In this document: piece by piece, positions 1-12,939 of the stretch
Layout: each line of letters opens with the position of its first letter
Numbering within the stretch: the first letter of the stretch is position 1
NCBI GenBank assembly: GCA_963576735.1
Contig: OY755171.1
Span: forward strand, 5,084,001-5,148,000
Length of the DNA: 64,000 nt
Origin: Bedellia somnulentella
Taxonomy: Eukaryota; Arthropoda; Insecta; Lepidoptera; Bedelliidae
Direction of reading: 5' to 3'
Notes under the pieces: model-generated
What the model was told of the DNA's origin: nothing
Database searches by the model: none
The model's input: only the letters and a program-made list of their open reading frames with translations
Position numbers and translations under genes: made by a program

Positions 1-605
1 CAACCTTACTTGCAATATCTAAGAAAAAAGATAGAGAGAAAAATGAAAACTTCTACAACTCCAGATCATATACCACATTTTGACGTGATTTTTAAGTTCG
101 TGAAAACTTCGTAACACACTGTACGAATCAATATTCTAACTACTTTGAAGTACTAAGATTTACATAAATATTAATAAGGTGCCAAAAGATACAATAATAA
201 CACTGCCTGCTCGTTTCTGAAAAAGGATATATGCCAAACCAGTTAATTCAATGTCCTTGTCAGCTTTATTGGAGGTTGCTGAATACGTAAGTCGAATATA
301 CATATTGTTGCATAAAATACGTTTAAAGCTCACAATATTATAAAAATAAGGCTGCAATCATTTAATTACACAAATTGCACAATTAATCTTCGTATGGTGT
401 CACTCATAATATAAACATGAATCTATCGCATACTTGTACAATATTAATAATATAGAATAACATAAGAGGCCCTGAAATTATATTCTGTAGTACTTCGTAC
501 TGTAAATTCGCTTATGCCAAACTTTAGGCTTTTTTCCGGTACTCTGAGTTCAATCAGGCGTAAATATTTTATTGTGTATTTTTTTCCGGAAAAAGTATCA
601 TACTT
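1..605. other. AT-rich DNA without recognisable features
   Basis: I see no coding potential, RNA gene or repeat family here. Short reading frames are of the length expected by chance in AT-rich DNA. Confidence 0.6.
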
Positions 606-802
606 ACATACATATACTCACGGCTATAAATCCGTTAACAGGGTAGCCAGAGCTTTGGAATGAGAAATTCTTCAGCCCCTTTTGGAAGTTGATTGGGGAA
701 ATAAATAAAATCACTTAAGAAGCCCCTATACTCTAAATCGCCTCTTACGATCACCCACGGGTAGAAATGGGGTAGTGTTATTCTAAGCCTGAACTACACG
801 GC
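606..802 (-). repeat. SINE-A copy, internally deleted
   Basis: Begins with the CATACATATACTCACGGCT tail end, shares the CCACTTTTGGAAGTTGA-like core and ends near ACTACACGG. The central 'GGGTCTCCAACCGCATCG' part is missing, so this is a shortened copy. Confidence 0.8.
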
Positions 803-1642
803 AAAAAGTATCCTATGTTATAATTTTAGTCATTATCTAGAATTCTGCTAAATTTCATTTATATACATTCTGTAATTGCGAAGCCTTTTTACCTCATACA
901 CACAAACATCTAAACTTTCACATTTGTAACATTAATAGGATATATGGATGGATTAGAATAATTTATATATGGCTCTGTAACCAGATTTAATCACGTTTGT
1001 CAGATTATAACGCTCAAAATAAAAAAAAAATATCGTTTATAAGTTTTGACTCTTACTTTTCCACCAAATGGTGTTTTGACGGACATTTTACGTAGATATT
1101 TTACCTTTTCTAACTCACTCGAGCTTTCAACCACCTTTCTACCAAATAAGAATGTAGTATGTATTAAAATGCACCCAATCTCTCAACTTTAATATTTCTT
1201 ATTTTTCCCTCTTACATGGTTCAGGATATAATAAAAATCATCGTTTGTGAAGAATTTGGGTACATGATGAAGCATTTTCAAGCATTAAAGCACGAAAAGT
1301 GACTTGTTATAATGGAAACGCTATGAGAAAAGGTTTTATGAAAGGCATTTTGCAGATTGAATGATTGAAAAATATGTTTTTGTTACACGCTTATATAAGC
1401 TGCAACTGTTTGTATATGTGTATGTAACCAACTCCTTTTAACTCGATTTTGATCACCTTTAAACGGACAAATTTAATTCGAAATTTGTACACTTATCGAG
1501 AATCGGGGAGAATGTGATAATTTAATAGGTTTATCCCATCACCTTGATTACTGTAACAGGATTAAATAATTTCAGATGATTTAGTAAAAAAAAATAATAA
1601 TAATTTATGTTTAAAAAACACACTTTTGAAGCACTTTTAACA
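803..1642. other. AT-rich DNA without recognisable features
   Basis: No repeat family of the window, no gene and no RNA structure recognised. Confidence 0.5.
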
Positions 1643-1683
1643 TACATACATACATATACTCACCGCTGTAAATCCCTACAAAG
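1643..1683 (-). repeat. SINE-A 3' end fragment
   Basis: Only the (CATA)n tail and the ACTCACCGCTGTAAATCCCT part remain. Confidence 0.7.
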
Positions 1684-1951
1684 CAAAGACTGTACTTTAC
1701 TTAACTTAAAAGTGGAAATCAATTCCCAATAATAGCTAACAAAACAGTAGGTTTGGAACTTGGTATTGTTTCTTTCACGTTTAGTCAAAAGTGGTTTTCC
1801 AGTTGTCGTAATTCATACTTTTACATTGTAACTAGTATTAATAAAATGACACACTTTATTTAAATATAAAAAGTTTATTTATCTTATTTATTAAAATAAT
1901 TGAATATTAAAAATCAAGATTGTCATTACAGTTATACTGTTCGGTATGATT

Positions 1952-2510
1952 GAAGCAAATCTCCATTCACTCCTGACTTTTGTATTTCGCTTGTGACATC
2001 ACTTTTACTAAATGGCTGAACCGAATATCTTTACCAAATTTTGCATGACGGTCATAAAAGACCAGAAGGACAAGCACGAGCGCTCTTATGTCGAAACGAT
2101 AACGGTTAGAATGAGATGGCAGTATACGATACTAAGTAAGTGCGTAAGAGATGGCTGCTTTATCCCACGCGATTACTAGTTTAAAAACCGCTCGTACTAG
2201 CCGGGCAGGTCTTCAATCACACCTAAAAGTTTTCCATGTAAGTTAATAGAAAAACAGATGTTAACAAAATATTCATCCATACACTTATAGTTATTATATC
2301 GCAATAGGGGTAGCCATAGTTCTGTAAAAAACATTATTGGAGCAAAACTCCATTTACCTCCAACGTTTTTATTTCGCTTGTGATCTATACCAATCTTTTC
2401 ATGATAGTCATAAGCATCAAGTCAACCAGTTCGGGTGGTTTTCGAAAAAAAATATTTACAATGAGAAATTTCCAATGTAAGTCCCCGAATAGAAATGTAA
2501 ACAAAACTCG
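1952..2510 (+). repeat. Diverged tandem duplication, one unit interrupted
   Basis: The stretch 1952-2063 (AGCAAATCTCCATTCACTCC ... GGTCATAAAAG) recurs in altered form at 2340-2417, and 2225-2278 (TTTTCCATGTAAGTTAATAG ...) recurs at 2463-2510. The first unit contains a short foldback element at about 2060-2213 that the second lacks. Confidence 0.55.
2060..2213 (+). mobile_element. Short foldback MITE, family E
   Basis: About 150 bp with imperfect inverted ends (CAGAAGGACAAGCACGAG at the left, CTCGTACTAGCCGGGCAG at the right). A second copy in the opposite orientation lies at 22574-22722. No coding capacity and no clear target duplication. The superfamily cannot be told from the ends. Confidence 0.65.
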
Positions 2511-2648
2511 CCACTTTGCTCCAATTTGGCATCGCGAAGCATTCATGCCCACCTAGTTTAAATATTTGTTCAAATTATTATTTTAAAGTCTCTCTAGGAA
2601 TGCTATCTCTTGGAGTTCCTCAAAATGACGATATTAAATAAAAATATA

Positions 2649-2716
2649 CATACATACACTTATCGTGGTATATCCTAAAAGAAGTATCCAGACCAGAGCT
2701 ATGAAATCCATATTAT
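2649..2716 (-). repeat. SINE-A 3' end fragment
   Basis: Degenerate tail and TATCCTAAAAGAAGTATCCA, followed by an AGAGCT block. Confidence 0.5.
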
Positions 2717-2756
2717 AATCAAATGGCGTTTATACTAAAACGAAATACAATATATG

Positions 2757-2866
2757 TAATTTGAACGTTTTTGTTCATGAAAACCTAATAAATTAAGAAT
2801 AAAAAAAATTTATAATAAGAACATATTTTTCTTTCCTTTGTTTATTCTTTATTTATTAAATATATT
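2757..2866. repeat. Family D relic (both inverted ends, centre deleted)
   Basis: The left end (TTTTTGTTCATGAAAACC) and the right end (TTTTTCTTTCCTTTGTTTAT) of the family D inverted repeat are joined with the tRNA-like centre missing. Confidence 0.6.
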
Positions 2867-3263
2867 TGTTAAATTTTTAAAAACGCTCTTATGATAATGA
2901 AAACTGTCCGCACATAAAAATTCAATTATTTAGTGATAACATTTATTTGCCAAATGTAAAACTTATCAAAATCATAATATAAACTCGTTTAACTGATTCT
3001 TCCCTTTACGATATAGTCCAACATCTCTTGCACCAAAACAACAAAGTAATAAAGGAAACACGAGTGGGGCAAACTACCTTATTTACTCTTGTACGTAATT
3101 GTTATTTGTTCATTAGCGTCGGATTATTGTAGTAGACTTACTAAGCACAAAAGATAAGGTAAAAGGTAATGCTGAAAATGAAAGGTTGATTTTCGAGACT
3201 GTCTTATTCTTGTTTGATGACTCAAAGTTTTTTTAACGTGCATATATTTAGCTTCACTACAAA

Positions 3264-3336
3264 GTTACATACATACATATTTTCACTCCATCAGTTCCCA
3301 TTGGGGTAGGCATAGACTATCGACCTCCACTTAATA
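3264..3336 (-). repeat. Family B fragment
   Basis: (CATA)n tail followed by CATCAGTTCCCATTGGGGTA and AGACTATCGACCTC. The same block recurs at about 9268, 18110, 28838, 47385, 51820, 57947 and 63402. The tail is similar to that of SINE-A but the body differs. Confidence 0.6.
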
Positions 3337-3771
3337 CAAAGTTATAACAAGAATATGAAATATAAAAAAGCGTTCCCAATTAATTTTAATCCTACGTAAA
3401 GCAATCTATAGAAATTGATTTTGTAAAAAAAATATTTTTTTCTAAATATTTTTTTATGATTACTATATTTGTATGATTTAAATATAAGAAGGCAATTTTG
3501 TAGTGGTTTGTCTGTCATAAAAGAAGCGAGCTTTTATCTTATAATTTTACGTGCTTTCGTGTAAACACTTACTTGAGAGCGTAATACCAATCAAGCCTCA
3601 ACTTGTAGTGGGCATATAAATGGGAAATATTAATAAGTATGAATCTGAAGCATTTAACTATTTTACACGTAAGGGCAAAATTTTTTTACTACTTAGTACT
3701 CATTCGGTTTGATAATATCACAACATATGTTTTTGCATATTGTTTTGTTTTAAATGATTTTAATATGTTTT

Positions 3772-3975
3772 GCTGTGTAGTGCCGGCTATTAAGGGGTGA
3801 CTAAGGGTCTGGATTTTTTAAGTGGTTTTTGAACGATTCTGTTGGAGATCCATCATGAACGATACTTTATTTCTGCCATTTTCTTTGTTTCCATCGACTT
3901 TCAAAAGTGGTTGAGGAGTTTCTAAAGCTCATGCTACCCCTTTTTGTGGTTTATGGCCGTGAGTATGTGATTGTG
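3772..3975 (+). repeat. SINE-A copy, diverged
   Basis: GCTGTGTAGTGCCGGCT start, a deletion in the first third, a conserved GTTGGAGATCCATC block, the AAAAGTGG(C/T)TGAGG block and the GCCGTGAGTATGTG end. Confidence 0.8.
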
Positions 3976-5931
3976 TGGCAACAGCTAGACGGCGAACTTA
4001 CTCGCACACTAGCAGCGTCATTAAAAATCGTACATCGCGGTATCGAAATGTTTCTCTAGCTAAACATAAATACAAATCTAAGCTGGTACACAGCAGGTTG
4101 TACTGGCCAGTATATCTTTGCTGCTCCCACAAATGTATGTATGTAAATAAAACATTAGTTATAATATTTAAATTGCAAAATATCTATGGAATTTTTGTAT
4201 AATAACAACAAAAAAAACATTACTATACTCCACCAAATTTGTGATTCATTTTTTAAACAATCGACTTCTTTCAATTACAGATATACGCATTTTTACAGCA
4301 AAAGTAAATAATAATTCTATGAAGCATCAATATAATGCATTTTTTAATGTACCACCAATAAATTAAATAAAATTGGTTAATTACCATAAAACTGAAAAAT
4401 TAGAATCAAGCAATTTACGTACCACAAGTGCATAAATACGAGAAATAAAACGTTAAAAGTTGTTCAGTGCTCACAGATGGACTGAGAGATAAAATGTCTA
4501 ACTACTCAGAAATGTTTCCACGTTGCTACAGGCTAAGCGTTGGCAATAAACAGATAATGAAAGTTGGTCGCGACAACTTTTGCATGAGATTCAGAGTACG
4601 ACCGTCGGACTTTTAGTTTAAAGTAATGTTTGAATTATATTCAAAGATGTGAAGATATAAATGCCTACAGATACTTTAACTAAAATTTTAATATTTCTAA
4701 ACCTACATATCTTGTCTAGATTTTATTTTATACATACACTACATATTATGTTTCACTAATGTGTGCAGCCATGTGATAAGTGACACTTAAATTATAAATA
4801 ACTTATCACTAGAATGTAATACAGTTTATTAATAAAATGTAACTTTTTGTCTACCATACCGCACCAGTGTAATGATGTTCTGTTTTCTACTGCCTTCTTA
4901 AAAAAAAAGAGATTGATTAGGCGTCACAATACATAATACATGTATTTATGCACTAAGTGGTATAAAAGAGTGTAAGTATTTGCAAAGTTCAAACATTTTA
5001 TTAAGGCGATAAGTCCGCCTTTGAGTACAAACTTATACTTAAACTGTGAAGATGTAAACAATTGTTTGTATAATACTTGTTTGTGTACAATAAAGTGTTT
5101 AAATAAATAATTAAGTAAAATGGTACTATTTTTTGACGATTCCAATAAATTTCGCAGTAATAAAGCAACAGTTTATATAACTAGCCTACTAAGTTCAGGA
5201 CAACAAATCTCAAAAACGAGTAGCCAGAGCCTTAGCAATCCTTAGATTGTAAATTTAAATTTTCAAAAATTTCGCTTTTGGAAGTTAAGTGGGAGAAAAA
5301 ATATATTAACAAAGGATGATCTATCATAAATATTCAGTCATATTGCCAAACAATAGCTTAAAAAGCCCCAATGCCTTGTTTTGCCTTGTATGCCACTTGC
5401 GGAAAGAAATGGGATAGTGGAACATTAAACCGGCGTTGCAAAATCAAATTTTCGTCAAATCCATAATGACAAACTCAACTTTCTTGTATCATAATTACTA
5501 TTATGGTAGACTATAAACATTGAAGTAGTTTTTTGTATTAAAACAAACTATATTGATACAACATAAGTTTTAGTAAAGTCACCTTTTAAAAAAACATTAC
5601 CAATCAGGAAAATGTACTGGGTTTTTACATAATGAGAATTCAGTTTAAATATATCTTACATATAAAATGACTCGGAAATTCTTGAAAATGTTACGTTAAT
5701 TAAGCGTAGTATACGGCTTGATTAAAAGTTTTTACATTGTTGACAAATGAGTGATCGTTTTCGTAGAAATTGATCGCAGGTGCTATAACAATTTAGTTAA
5801 ACGGGAAACTAGAGTGAGCAGTACAGTAAGTTAACATTACAAATAGCTGCTATCGTTTCGAAAGTAACTTTGGATCATATATTTCTACAGTTACATATTT
5901 TTGACATTTTATTAAGTTATTTTACATGATA
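3976..5931. other. AT-rich DNA without recognisable genes
   Basis: Only short chance reading frames. I see no splice-flanked exon, no RNA gene and no repeat family shared with the rest of the window, apart from a SINE-A-like stretch near 5215-5430 too weak to delimit. Confidence 0.5.
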
Positions 5932-6084
5932 GTCCAGTGGGTAGAACACCCGCCCGAAAACAGAAGGGCGTGAGTTCCAATCCTGGGTCGGGCCTACACC
6001 AATTTGTCTTTTCTTAAGTCATATGGTTGTTAACGGTGAGGGAAAACATCGTGAGGAAACCCACATGGCTGAGTAGTACCTTAC
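5932..6084 (+). mobile_element. SINE-C copy, 3' truncated
   Basis: tRNA-like head with an A-box (TAGTCCAGTGGG) and a B-box-like GAGTTCCAATCC, followed by the family body (GGCCTACACCAATTTGTCTT, AGGGAAAACATCGTGAGGAA). The copy stops after about 150 bp and runs into a (TTG)n stretch. Confidence 0.8.
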
Positions 6085-6085
6085 C

Positions 6086-6107
6086 TGTTGTTGTTGTTGT
6101 TGTTGTT
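6086..6107 (+). repeat. (TTG)n microsatellite
   Basis: About seven TTG/TGT units between a truncated SINE-C and the 3' end of a SINE-A. Confidence 0.9.
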
Positions 6108-6152
6108 GGCTACCCCGTTCAGGGATTTATAGCCGTGAGTATATGTATGTAC
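6108..6152 (+). repeat. SINE-A 3' end fragment
   Basis: GGCTACCCCGTTCAGGGATT and TATAGCCGTGAGTATATG followed by the TATG tail. Confidence 0.85.
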
Positions 6153-6701
6153 ACTTACACTAATTCATGTTTTTCCGCGCTCGCATATAGGTGACTTAGG
6201 TTTTTGGTTATTTTGATTCACATATAAGATATCGAGTAGTCTTACTACTACAATAAAATTGACCGTTAAAAATAAAAAAAAGTTCGAAGATCTCGATTTT
6301 GACAGCGATTTAGATCGATTAAAACAACATGCTGAGTCATTTTCTATTAAACTTTACGTCATTGGTATTACTATGACAAATTAAAAAAAAATCATTATAA
6401 AAAGCATTGTGTTGAACCTATGTCATCTTCATTTTTAAAATTTCAAGAAAAATATGTCAGTACTTTTTGTTACGGATCGTAGTTTTTATCATAAAAAAAA
6501 TAAGCAGCATATATAACCTGCACCTTAAAATTTTAATATTATTTACAAGTTAATAATTCTTATTCGGCTTAGTATCTTGAAAGGAAACAATATTGTATTA
6601 AATTTTCAGCTTTATTATTTTATTGATTGGGTTTTTTCGAAAATATTGTATATCATAATGGATAGATATGACATTAGCAATAAAACTTAAGTTACATAAA
6701 C

Positions 6702-6829
6702 TGATTGAAAGGGGAGAAGATGGTAGAAATAAGTATCGTTGGTTACCAAAAACCATTTAAAAAGGCCCCATACGCCTGTTACGACACCCGTGGGTAGAAA
6801 AAGGTAGTAAAACCGGCACAATACGGCGC
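6702..6829 (-). repeat. SINE-A 5' part
   Basis: Contains the GGGGAGAAGATGGTA block, GGCCCCATACGCCTGTTACG and a CCGGCACAATACGG end. The tail half is missing. Confidence 0.7.
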
Positions 6830-7342
6830 AACTATGTAAAACTATATAGGTCATGGTGTTGTGTGTTGTGTAAGCCTATTATTTTGTATTTAGTCAGTGT
6901 TATTGCCACCTCACCACCACACATCTACCTCATAAGGTAAATTGTGGTTATACCATTATTTCATTTACAAAACAGTTAATGTATTAAAGGAACTTCATTT
7001 GCAACGGTGGCTTGCTGAGTTGAATATGGGAATGCGAAAGCTTCAGTTCAGTAATGGCAGTCGTGGTTTAGATCATTATCAGTCGAAAGCGCTTCAACCC
7101 CGCTTTGTTCAGTTCAAACCTGCTGTTAGTTTGCTTGGGGCTATTAGAATTGTATCGCATTTGATTAAGTCGAAATTAAAATATGTTGTTATATTTTATA
7201 TCTTGCATACGAGATAGTTTAGATAAATAGGAGAATATATTTGTAAATATATGTAGGTACGTATGAGATAGTTTTATTTATTTATTTGGATTATTTCATT
7301 TACAATCGAAATTACACTACACTACACACACTACTAGATAAT

Positions 7343-7586
7343 AGCTGTGTAGTGCCGGCTTTGAATAGCACTATCCCAATTCTTCCGTCGGGTGTGCGTA
7401 AGAGGCCACTAACGGTATTGGGATTTTTAAGGGATTTTTGCACGATGCGGTTGGAGACCCATCACCAACAACCTTTACTTTACCATCTTTTTCTCACGCG
7501 ACTACCAAAAGTGGCAGAATTTCTGATTCCTTAGCCCTGGCTACCCCTTCAAGGGATTTATAGCAGTGAGTATATGTATGTATGTT
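7343..7586 (+). mobile_element. SINE-A copy, full length
   Basis: Runs from AGCTGTGTAGTGCCGGCTT to GCAGTGAGTATATGTATG. All internal blocks are present: GGGTGTGCGTAAGAGGCC, GCGGTTGGAGACCCATCAC and AAAAGTGGC. Confidence 0.9.
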
Positions 7587-8051
7587 ATATTTTATATAAT
7601 CTTTAATTAACACCATGCAATTTTAATAAAGAAGACAATTAAGATATCCTAAAATAATATTATCCTGTGTGTGAAAATATCTTTTAAGATTTTTAAGGAA
7701 CATTTAAAGTGAGGTGGTACTCAATGAGAACTAATGGCGTGCGTATGTATTTTTGTTATGAATTTTTATCAGTTTTAAAATACTATTTGTTTTTGTACGA
7801 GTATGTTTTTGGTATGACTTTTTATTGATTCATCTTTTTGTAATATACATGGCTTTTACTTAACTTTAATCTACACACTGCGCACTACTTTACATTTACA
7901 ATAAGCACGGAGGCGGTGTTGTATTTCGCTACTTATCATGCCATTGTTTTTCATTAGGCGAAATGTGGGCAAGAGAGATCTGCTTTAGTACTTACTAGAA
8001 ATATAGATAGATGTAAAAGAGGTAACAGAAGATAGAGTAGTTTGCCATGAT

Positions 8052-8098
8052 CGTACAAAGTGGCGATCGATAGTCTCTATATATTCCAATAAAAAATA
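8052..8098 (+). repeat. Family B fragment
   Basis: GGCGATCGATAGTCTCTATA matches the reverse of the family B block. Confidence 0.4.
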
Positions 8099-8272
8099 TG
8101 CGAGAGTATATGTTTGAATATGTGTACAATTTCATTAATTGTTTACAAAGTCCTATTAATATTTTAAAAGTGAAAGTTTCGAGGTTTGTGTGTTTGAGGT
8201 GAAAATCTTCTGAATCGCAGAATGTATATAAATAAAATTTATATTTATGAACAGTTGTATTGGAAAAATATT

Positions 8273-8545
8273 AAGCTGTGTAGTGTCGATTTAGAAGAGC
8301 GCTACCTCAACTGTGGGTGCTCTTAAAAGGTAACTAAAGGTATTGGGGCTTTTAAAAGGATTATTAGGAGATACGGTGAACGGCCCATAACCAGACGATT
8401 ATATAGTATATATTTATACAATATACAATTATATAATTATATGTATACAATATTTTATTTCCACTCAACTTCCAAAAGTGCCTAAAAAATTGCAATTCTG
8501 TAGCTGTGACTATTCCGTCTAGTTATTTAAAACCGTGAGTAAGTA
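8273..8545 (+). repeat. SINE-A copy with an AT-rich expansion
   Basis: AGCTGTGTAGTGTCGATTTAG start and ACCGTGAGTAAGTATAT end. About 50 bp of ATATAATTATAC-type sequence has been added after ACGGCCCATAACCA. Confidence 0.75.
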
Positions 8546-11213
8546 TATTATAGTATATTCATAAAATTAAGATTAAGTAAAAGTCTATTGAGAAACCATC
8601 AAAGTGCCAGTCTAACTGAATCATTATTTTAGTTCTACACCACTACCTACATTATTATAAAAATGGGAAAATAAAACCAAGCGTTGCATGGGTGATAAAT
8701 ATTTATTTTATAACTTATACTAAACATTGGGGTTCTCAGACACTATCGATTGGCCAGTCTTTGATACGATCCTGGCAAACCTCTTAAATTTTGTCTACAT
8801 TATTTTTGACATGACTTTAGACTACTAACATTTGCCTGTTTGTCGATATATTGTCTATCTGTTGCCGCTGCAGTTCCCAAAAATATATTATAAAAAACCC
8901 TCGTTACTTAAGAGCTATTTAAAATAATAAATCTAAAACATCAAATGCCATAAAGAACCAACAACTTCTGAGTATATGTATGAATATATGTTATAGTTCT
9001 TTATACAGAGTTTTAACCCTTACAAAAAGTCTTATTTTTTGTAAAAAAACATAACTGTTGTAAGATGGATTTAACAACGTTCAGAGGAAACAATGTATGT
9101 AATATTAACAAAAAAATAGTGACAAGAGGAGGAGAAAACAGAAGACGCTTACCGATCATTAGTTAAACAAACTTTTTAAATATATAAATGATTACGGCTT
9201 AAGATTTTAAGCCAGTTTGTAGCGTTGGGACAGCTGCTGTCGTGCAATTATCATTTATCTTTATAACATAAAATATACTCATACCATTAGTTTCCATTGG
9301 GGTAGGTAGAGACTATCAATCCTCTATTTGTACAATCCTGACTCAAGTCTCTAGCTTCAAGTTCATCCATAAAAAAAGTCAAAAAGATTATTTTTCAAAA
9401 TTAAGTTAAATAGTAAAATTTTTTGAAAGTCTAAAATTTAAAATTTTCATTAAATCCGTTCGTTTGGAATTTGTCCGTAAAGACAAGATGCAACATAGAA
9501 ACTCTTTATATTCACATATTTAAATTTTTTCAAAATATGGTTTTTACAATTTCAGTTTGTAAACATATTTTTACTTTATAAAAGATTTTCTACGTGGCCA
9601 AACCAAACGCTAGTTTGACATACTTGAAAAAAAATGTCTATCACAAAAAACCAATTACATAACGTGAGAAAAAAAATCCTCACCAGACAATTATTCCTGG
9701 GAATAACGAGGGAAGATTTATAACTTTACGGACATGGTCATGTGCGCGTTGGGTCCTCATCAATCGTCTCATACATGATATTTTATTCTTCATGCTTCGG
9801 ACGCCTGCCTTTTTAGTACACTCGCTCTTTGGTCCAAATATGTCCCCCAAGGTCGTCTCCTACTAACATTAGCACTATAAATCTCTTTTACCAATTTACT
9901 ATCATCCATCCCCTCTATGTGCCCAATCTAAACATTTTTATTCCTATATTTTTATCTTTATAAGTACAAAAAAATACAATTTGATTAACAGATTTTGTTT
10001 TTTCAACATACAGGTCCATCCTCATCAATTTAATTACAAAGTATATTTTTTAAACCAAAAAGAAGATGAAAAAGAAATACTATTAAATATTTTCATGGCC
10101 CCAATTCGTTAAAAACGAAACGCATCGAAAGCTTTTATTTCCAAGAATATAATCTAACACTGTGGATTTCATCAAAATGCTGATTTTATCTTGTTTTATA
10201 TTGTCTTAATGTGCAAACTCTTTGAATAAAGAAGAAGCTTCATTATGCTGCATTTAAATTAAACGGGTCGAAATTGAATGAGTAAATACATTTTTACCCT
10301 TTATTATACAGAAATTGTTGGTTATTTTTCGTTTTTAAAACTAATACATTTTACTCACGTTGCTTGGTCCGTTTAAGCAAAGGATAAATCAGAAATTATA
10401 TTTGGAAAGGTAGAAATAAGCTTTGAACTAAGATTTAGTTAAAGGCTCTTTGGATATAGGTAGTCTCGAAGGCTTTGTCTCAGAATATATTTCCTTTGAT
10501 GTATTTAACATCGGCGGTACAATATTGTGCTGGGTATAGCCTTCTTAGCGCTAAGCCATATTTGAATATTTTTTATTGTTACCTGAAACTAATGAGTAAA
10601 GTACAATTAAAACATTGACCCAAAAGTTATATGACAGTAAAGTCATTTATTGCAAATTGCAAAAGGAATCGTACCGGGATGTAAAAATCGAGTAATTGCA
10701 TCTAGTGTCGTGAATAAAGGGTACATGATTGAAGATAAATTTTGTATCAGACTCCCATTTTAGAACTATATGTGAAAACGGCCAAAGAAATCTAAATCTA
10801 AACTGCTATCTATTAGTGAAAGTCAGATATGGCCTAGAAGAGATAGGCACAGACTTAGTACTAAGCCCTAGAAAAGTGGGTGAAGTAGCACTCACGGGGT
10901 AATGCTATTTTATTCGCACTTCACAGCAACGAAGTTATAATCATTCAGGCCTCAATACTGGAGAACCGATTCACATCACAGATTCAATGAAAAAAAACAG
11001 ATTTCCATATCAAACAACGTAATAAATGTCAGGTATAAAAAGTTTAATCCATTCGTTTAAATAGGCTAAGTCCTCGAATAAAAATAAATCTTAAATAGCT
11101 AGGCTTATAAATCGCGTTGAGGCAAAATTTTAGGTCACTGAGCATTATCTGCCTTTGCACATCTAATAAGGTTAAGGTTATGATAAATTTATTGTGTTTT
11201 ATTAATGATTGAT
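8546..11213. other. AT-rich DNA, one family B fragment
   Basis: The only repeat recognised is a family B block at 9268-9372 (CCATTAGTTTCCATTGGGGT). I see no coding exon or RNA gene in this 2.7-kb stretch. Confidence 0.5.
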
Positions 11214-11420
11214 GAGGTAGCCAGAGCTCAGGAATCAGATATTTCAAAGCCACTTTTGAAAAGCTGAGTGGGGAAAAATGGTAAAATAAAGGTTGTTAGA
11301 GATGGGTCTCCAACCGCATCGCCCAAACATCCCTTTAAAGCCCCTATACCGTTAGTCGTCTCTTTCGTAAACCAACCGGGAGAAATGGGGTAGTGCTATT
11401 CTAAGCCGACACTACACAGC
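11214..11420 (-). repeat. SINE-A copy lacking its tail
   Basis: Well conserved from GAGGTAGCCAGAGCT to GCCGACACTACACAGCC, with the GGGTCTCCAACCGCATCGCC block. The (TATG)n tail end is missing. Confidence 0.85.
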
Positions 11421-11751
11421 CACATACATACATCATACGATTAATAAGTTTATTTCATTCGTTCAAAGTAAGTAAACTATGGGTGAATGTAAGATTGATG
11501 GTATCCTCAAGACTCACACTCATACGGTAAAACCGTGTATCCCCTAATGGGTGGCAAAGGTACTGTGAGTCTTAAGATCATTGTGATATTAGGCCGTGTT
11601 CAAACCAAACTGATTGTAAGCCGCCGAATGTGAGCAGGCTTACTATGAGCCCCAGTGTAAACGTGAAAATAAACGGCAGTTTTCGTTCACAGTATGCTGA
11701 CAATACGCTTATAGCTTACAATACGTCCATGGTGTGAACAAACCAGTCGGC

Positions 11752-12707
11752 TTGTATATGTCGCAGGCATTTTGTACGATTTCGCCATTTACATACGGCG
11801 TCGGCAATTTATAAACGCTCGCTGTTATGAAAAATGCCGAAGGCAAAATGTATAATGCCGTGTCATTATCTAATATGCCGAAACATTTGATTGACGATTG
11901 AATCGCCATATACATAATGCCGCGGCAAATTGAAGTATTTAGTTCTGTTTCTTACCACGCGCGTCGCTGTTGACCAAAACAAACAAAATGGCGTCAAGTA
12001 GTGGTTTTGTGACACAAAAAGTTATTGAAAACAGTGCAAATACTATGTGTTCAGAAGACTTTTCGCAAAATAATTGTGATTTTAAAGATACTTACTATAG
12101 TGAGTTGAAAAAGTATTACGATCTTCAAGCGGGAGCAGTAAAAAACCGTGGACAACTGAGAAGGTTTTTGAGGTTATCCGGCATCTAAAAGATGCTAAGG
12201 TGTCCATAGAATCTGGTTCTCGGAAGACCCCCGCACAATATTACTGGTCAAAAAAATATGAGTTAATGAGTATTGGTGATCTGGACTACCTTATTCTAAA
12301 AAAAGATAGCCCTGAAAGTCCAACGGTTCATGTAATACCGTTAGAAGAATATTTCGGCACATTATTAGATATTCATAGAGGTTGCGGACATGGTGGTCGA
12401 GACAAAATTCAGTATCAAATTTTTAAGAAGTTTAATTATTGTTTATAATATTAATGTCGTTTTTGTTACTTAAATATTTTAACTAAGTAAGAGAACCAAA
12501 GCGCATACTGATTACTAAAATAAAGTCTGATTGGTCCAAACTGTGTTTTCTTCATGGTCACCCTAAAACTACAACCAACGTTGAAATTACAACAATTGAA
12601 CGAGTTGTCATTTTGCCTTCGGCATTTTTCATGACAGCGAGCGTTTATAAATTGCCGACGCCGTATGTAAATGGCGAAATCGTACAAAATGCCTGCGACA
12701 TATACAT
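11752..12707 (+). mobile_element. Ginger-like integrase transposon remnant, nested
   Basis: Inverted repeats of about 100 bp bound this unit: TGTATATGTCGCAGGCATTT at the left and its complement at 12683-12706. They are nearly identical over the GCCATTTACATACGGCGTCG and ACGCTCGCTGT blocks. GTCGGC lies immediately outside both ends (11746-11751 and 12708-12713), a candidate target duplication. Inside is an integrase-related gene with one frameshift. TGT-type termini plus an integrase with a GHGGRDK motif point to the Ginger/KRBA2-like group. This is inference; the duplication is longer than the 4 bp I expect for Ginger. Confidence 0.65.
11988..12448 (+). pseudogene. Ginger/KRBA2-like integrase, N-terminal part, frameshifted
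   Basis: The likely start is the ATG at 11988 in a good context (AAAATGGCG). Reading is open to a TAA at 12188. The homologous frame continues from about 12166 in another phase to a TAA at 12448, so one frameshift, probably in an A- or T-run between 12140 and 12170, splits the gene. The second part contains GSRKTPAQYYWSKKYEL and then IHRGCGHGGRDK, the first half (the two histidines) of an H2C2 integrase zinc-binding domain. This layout is familiar to me from insect proteins named KRAB-A-domain-containing-2-like, which derive from Ginger DNA transposons. The cysteine pair and the whole DDE catalytic core are absent, so it cannot encode an active integrase. Confidence 0.7.
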
Positions 12708-12939
12708 GTCGGCCGATCTGGATCCAATACGCTGGCGTTTAGCTACGTAGCCAATCAGCGTCCGCGGAGCGTAGTGACGTGCTATATTAATCAGCCGCCG
12801 AGTGTCAGCGTCTACGCATAGCGTATTAACGTATTGTCGGTTATATGTGGACGAAAAAGTTAATAAGTATGGAAATACAATAAACTGCGTAACGTTCGCT
12901 CACTTTCGGCGGCTTACAGTCAGTTTGGTTTGAACACGA

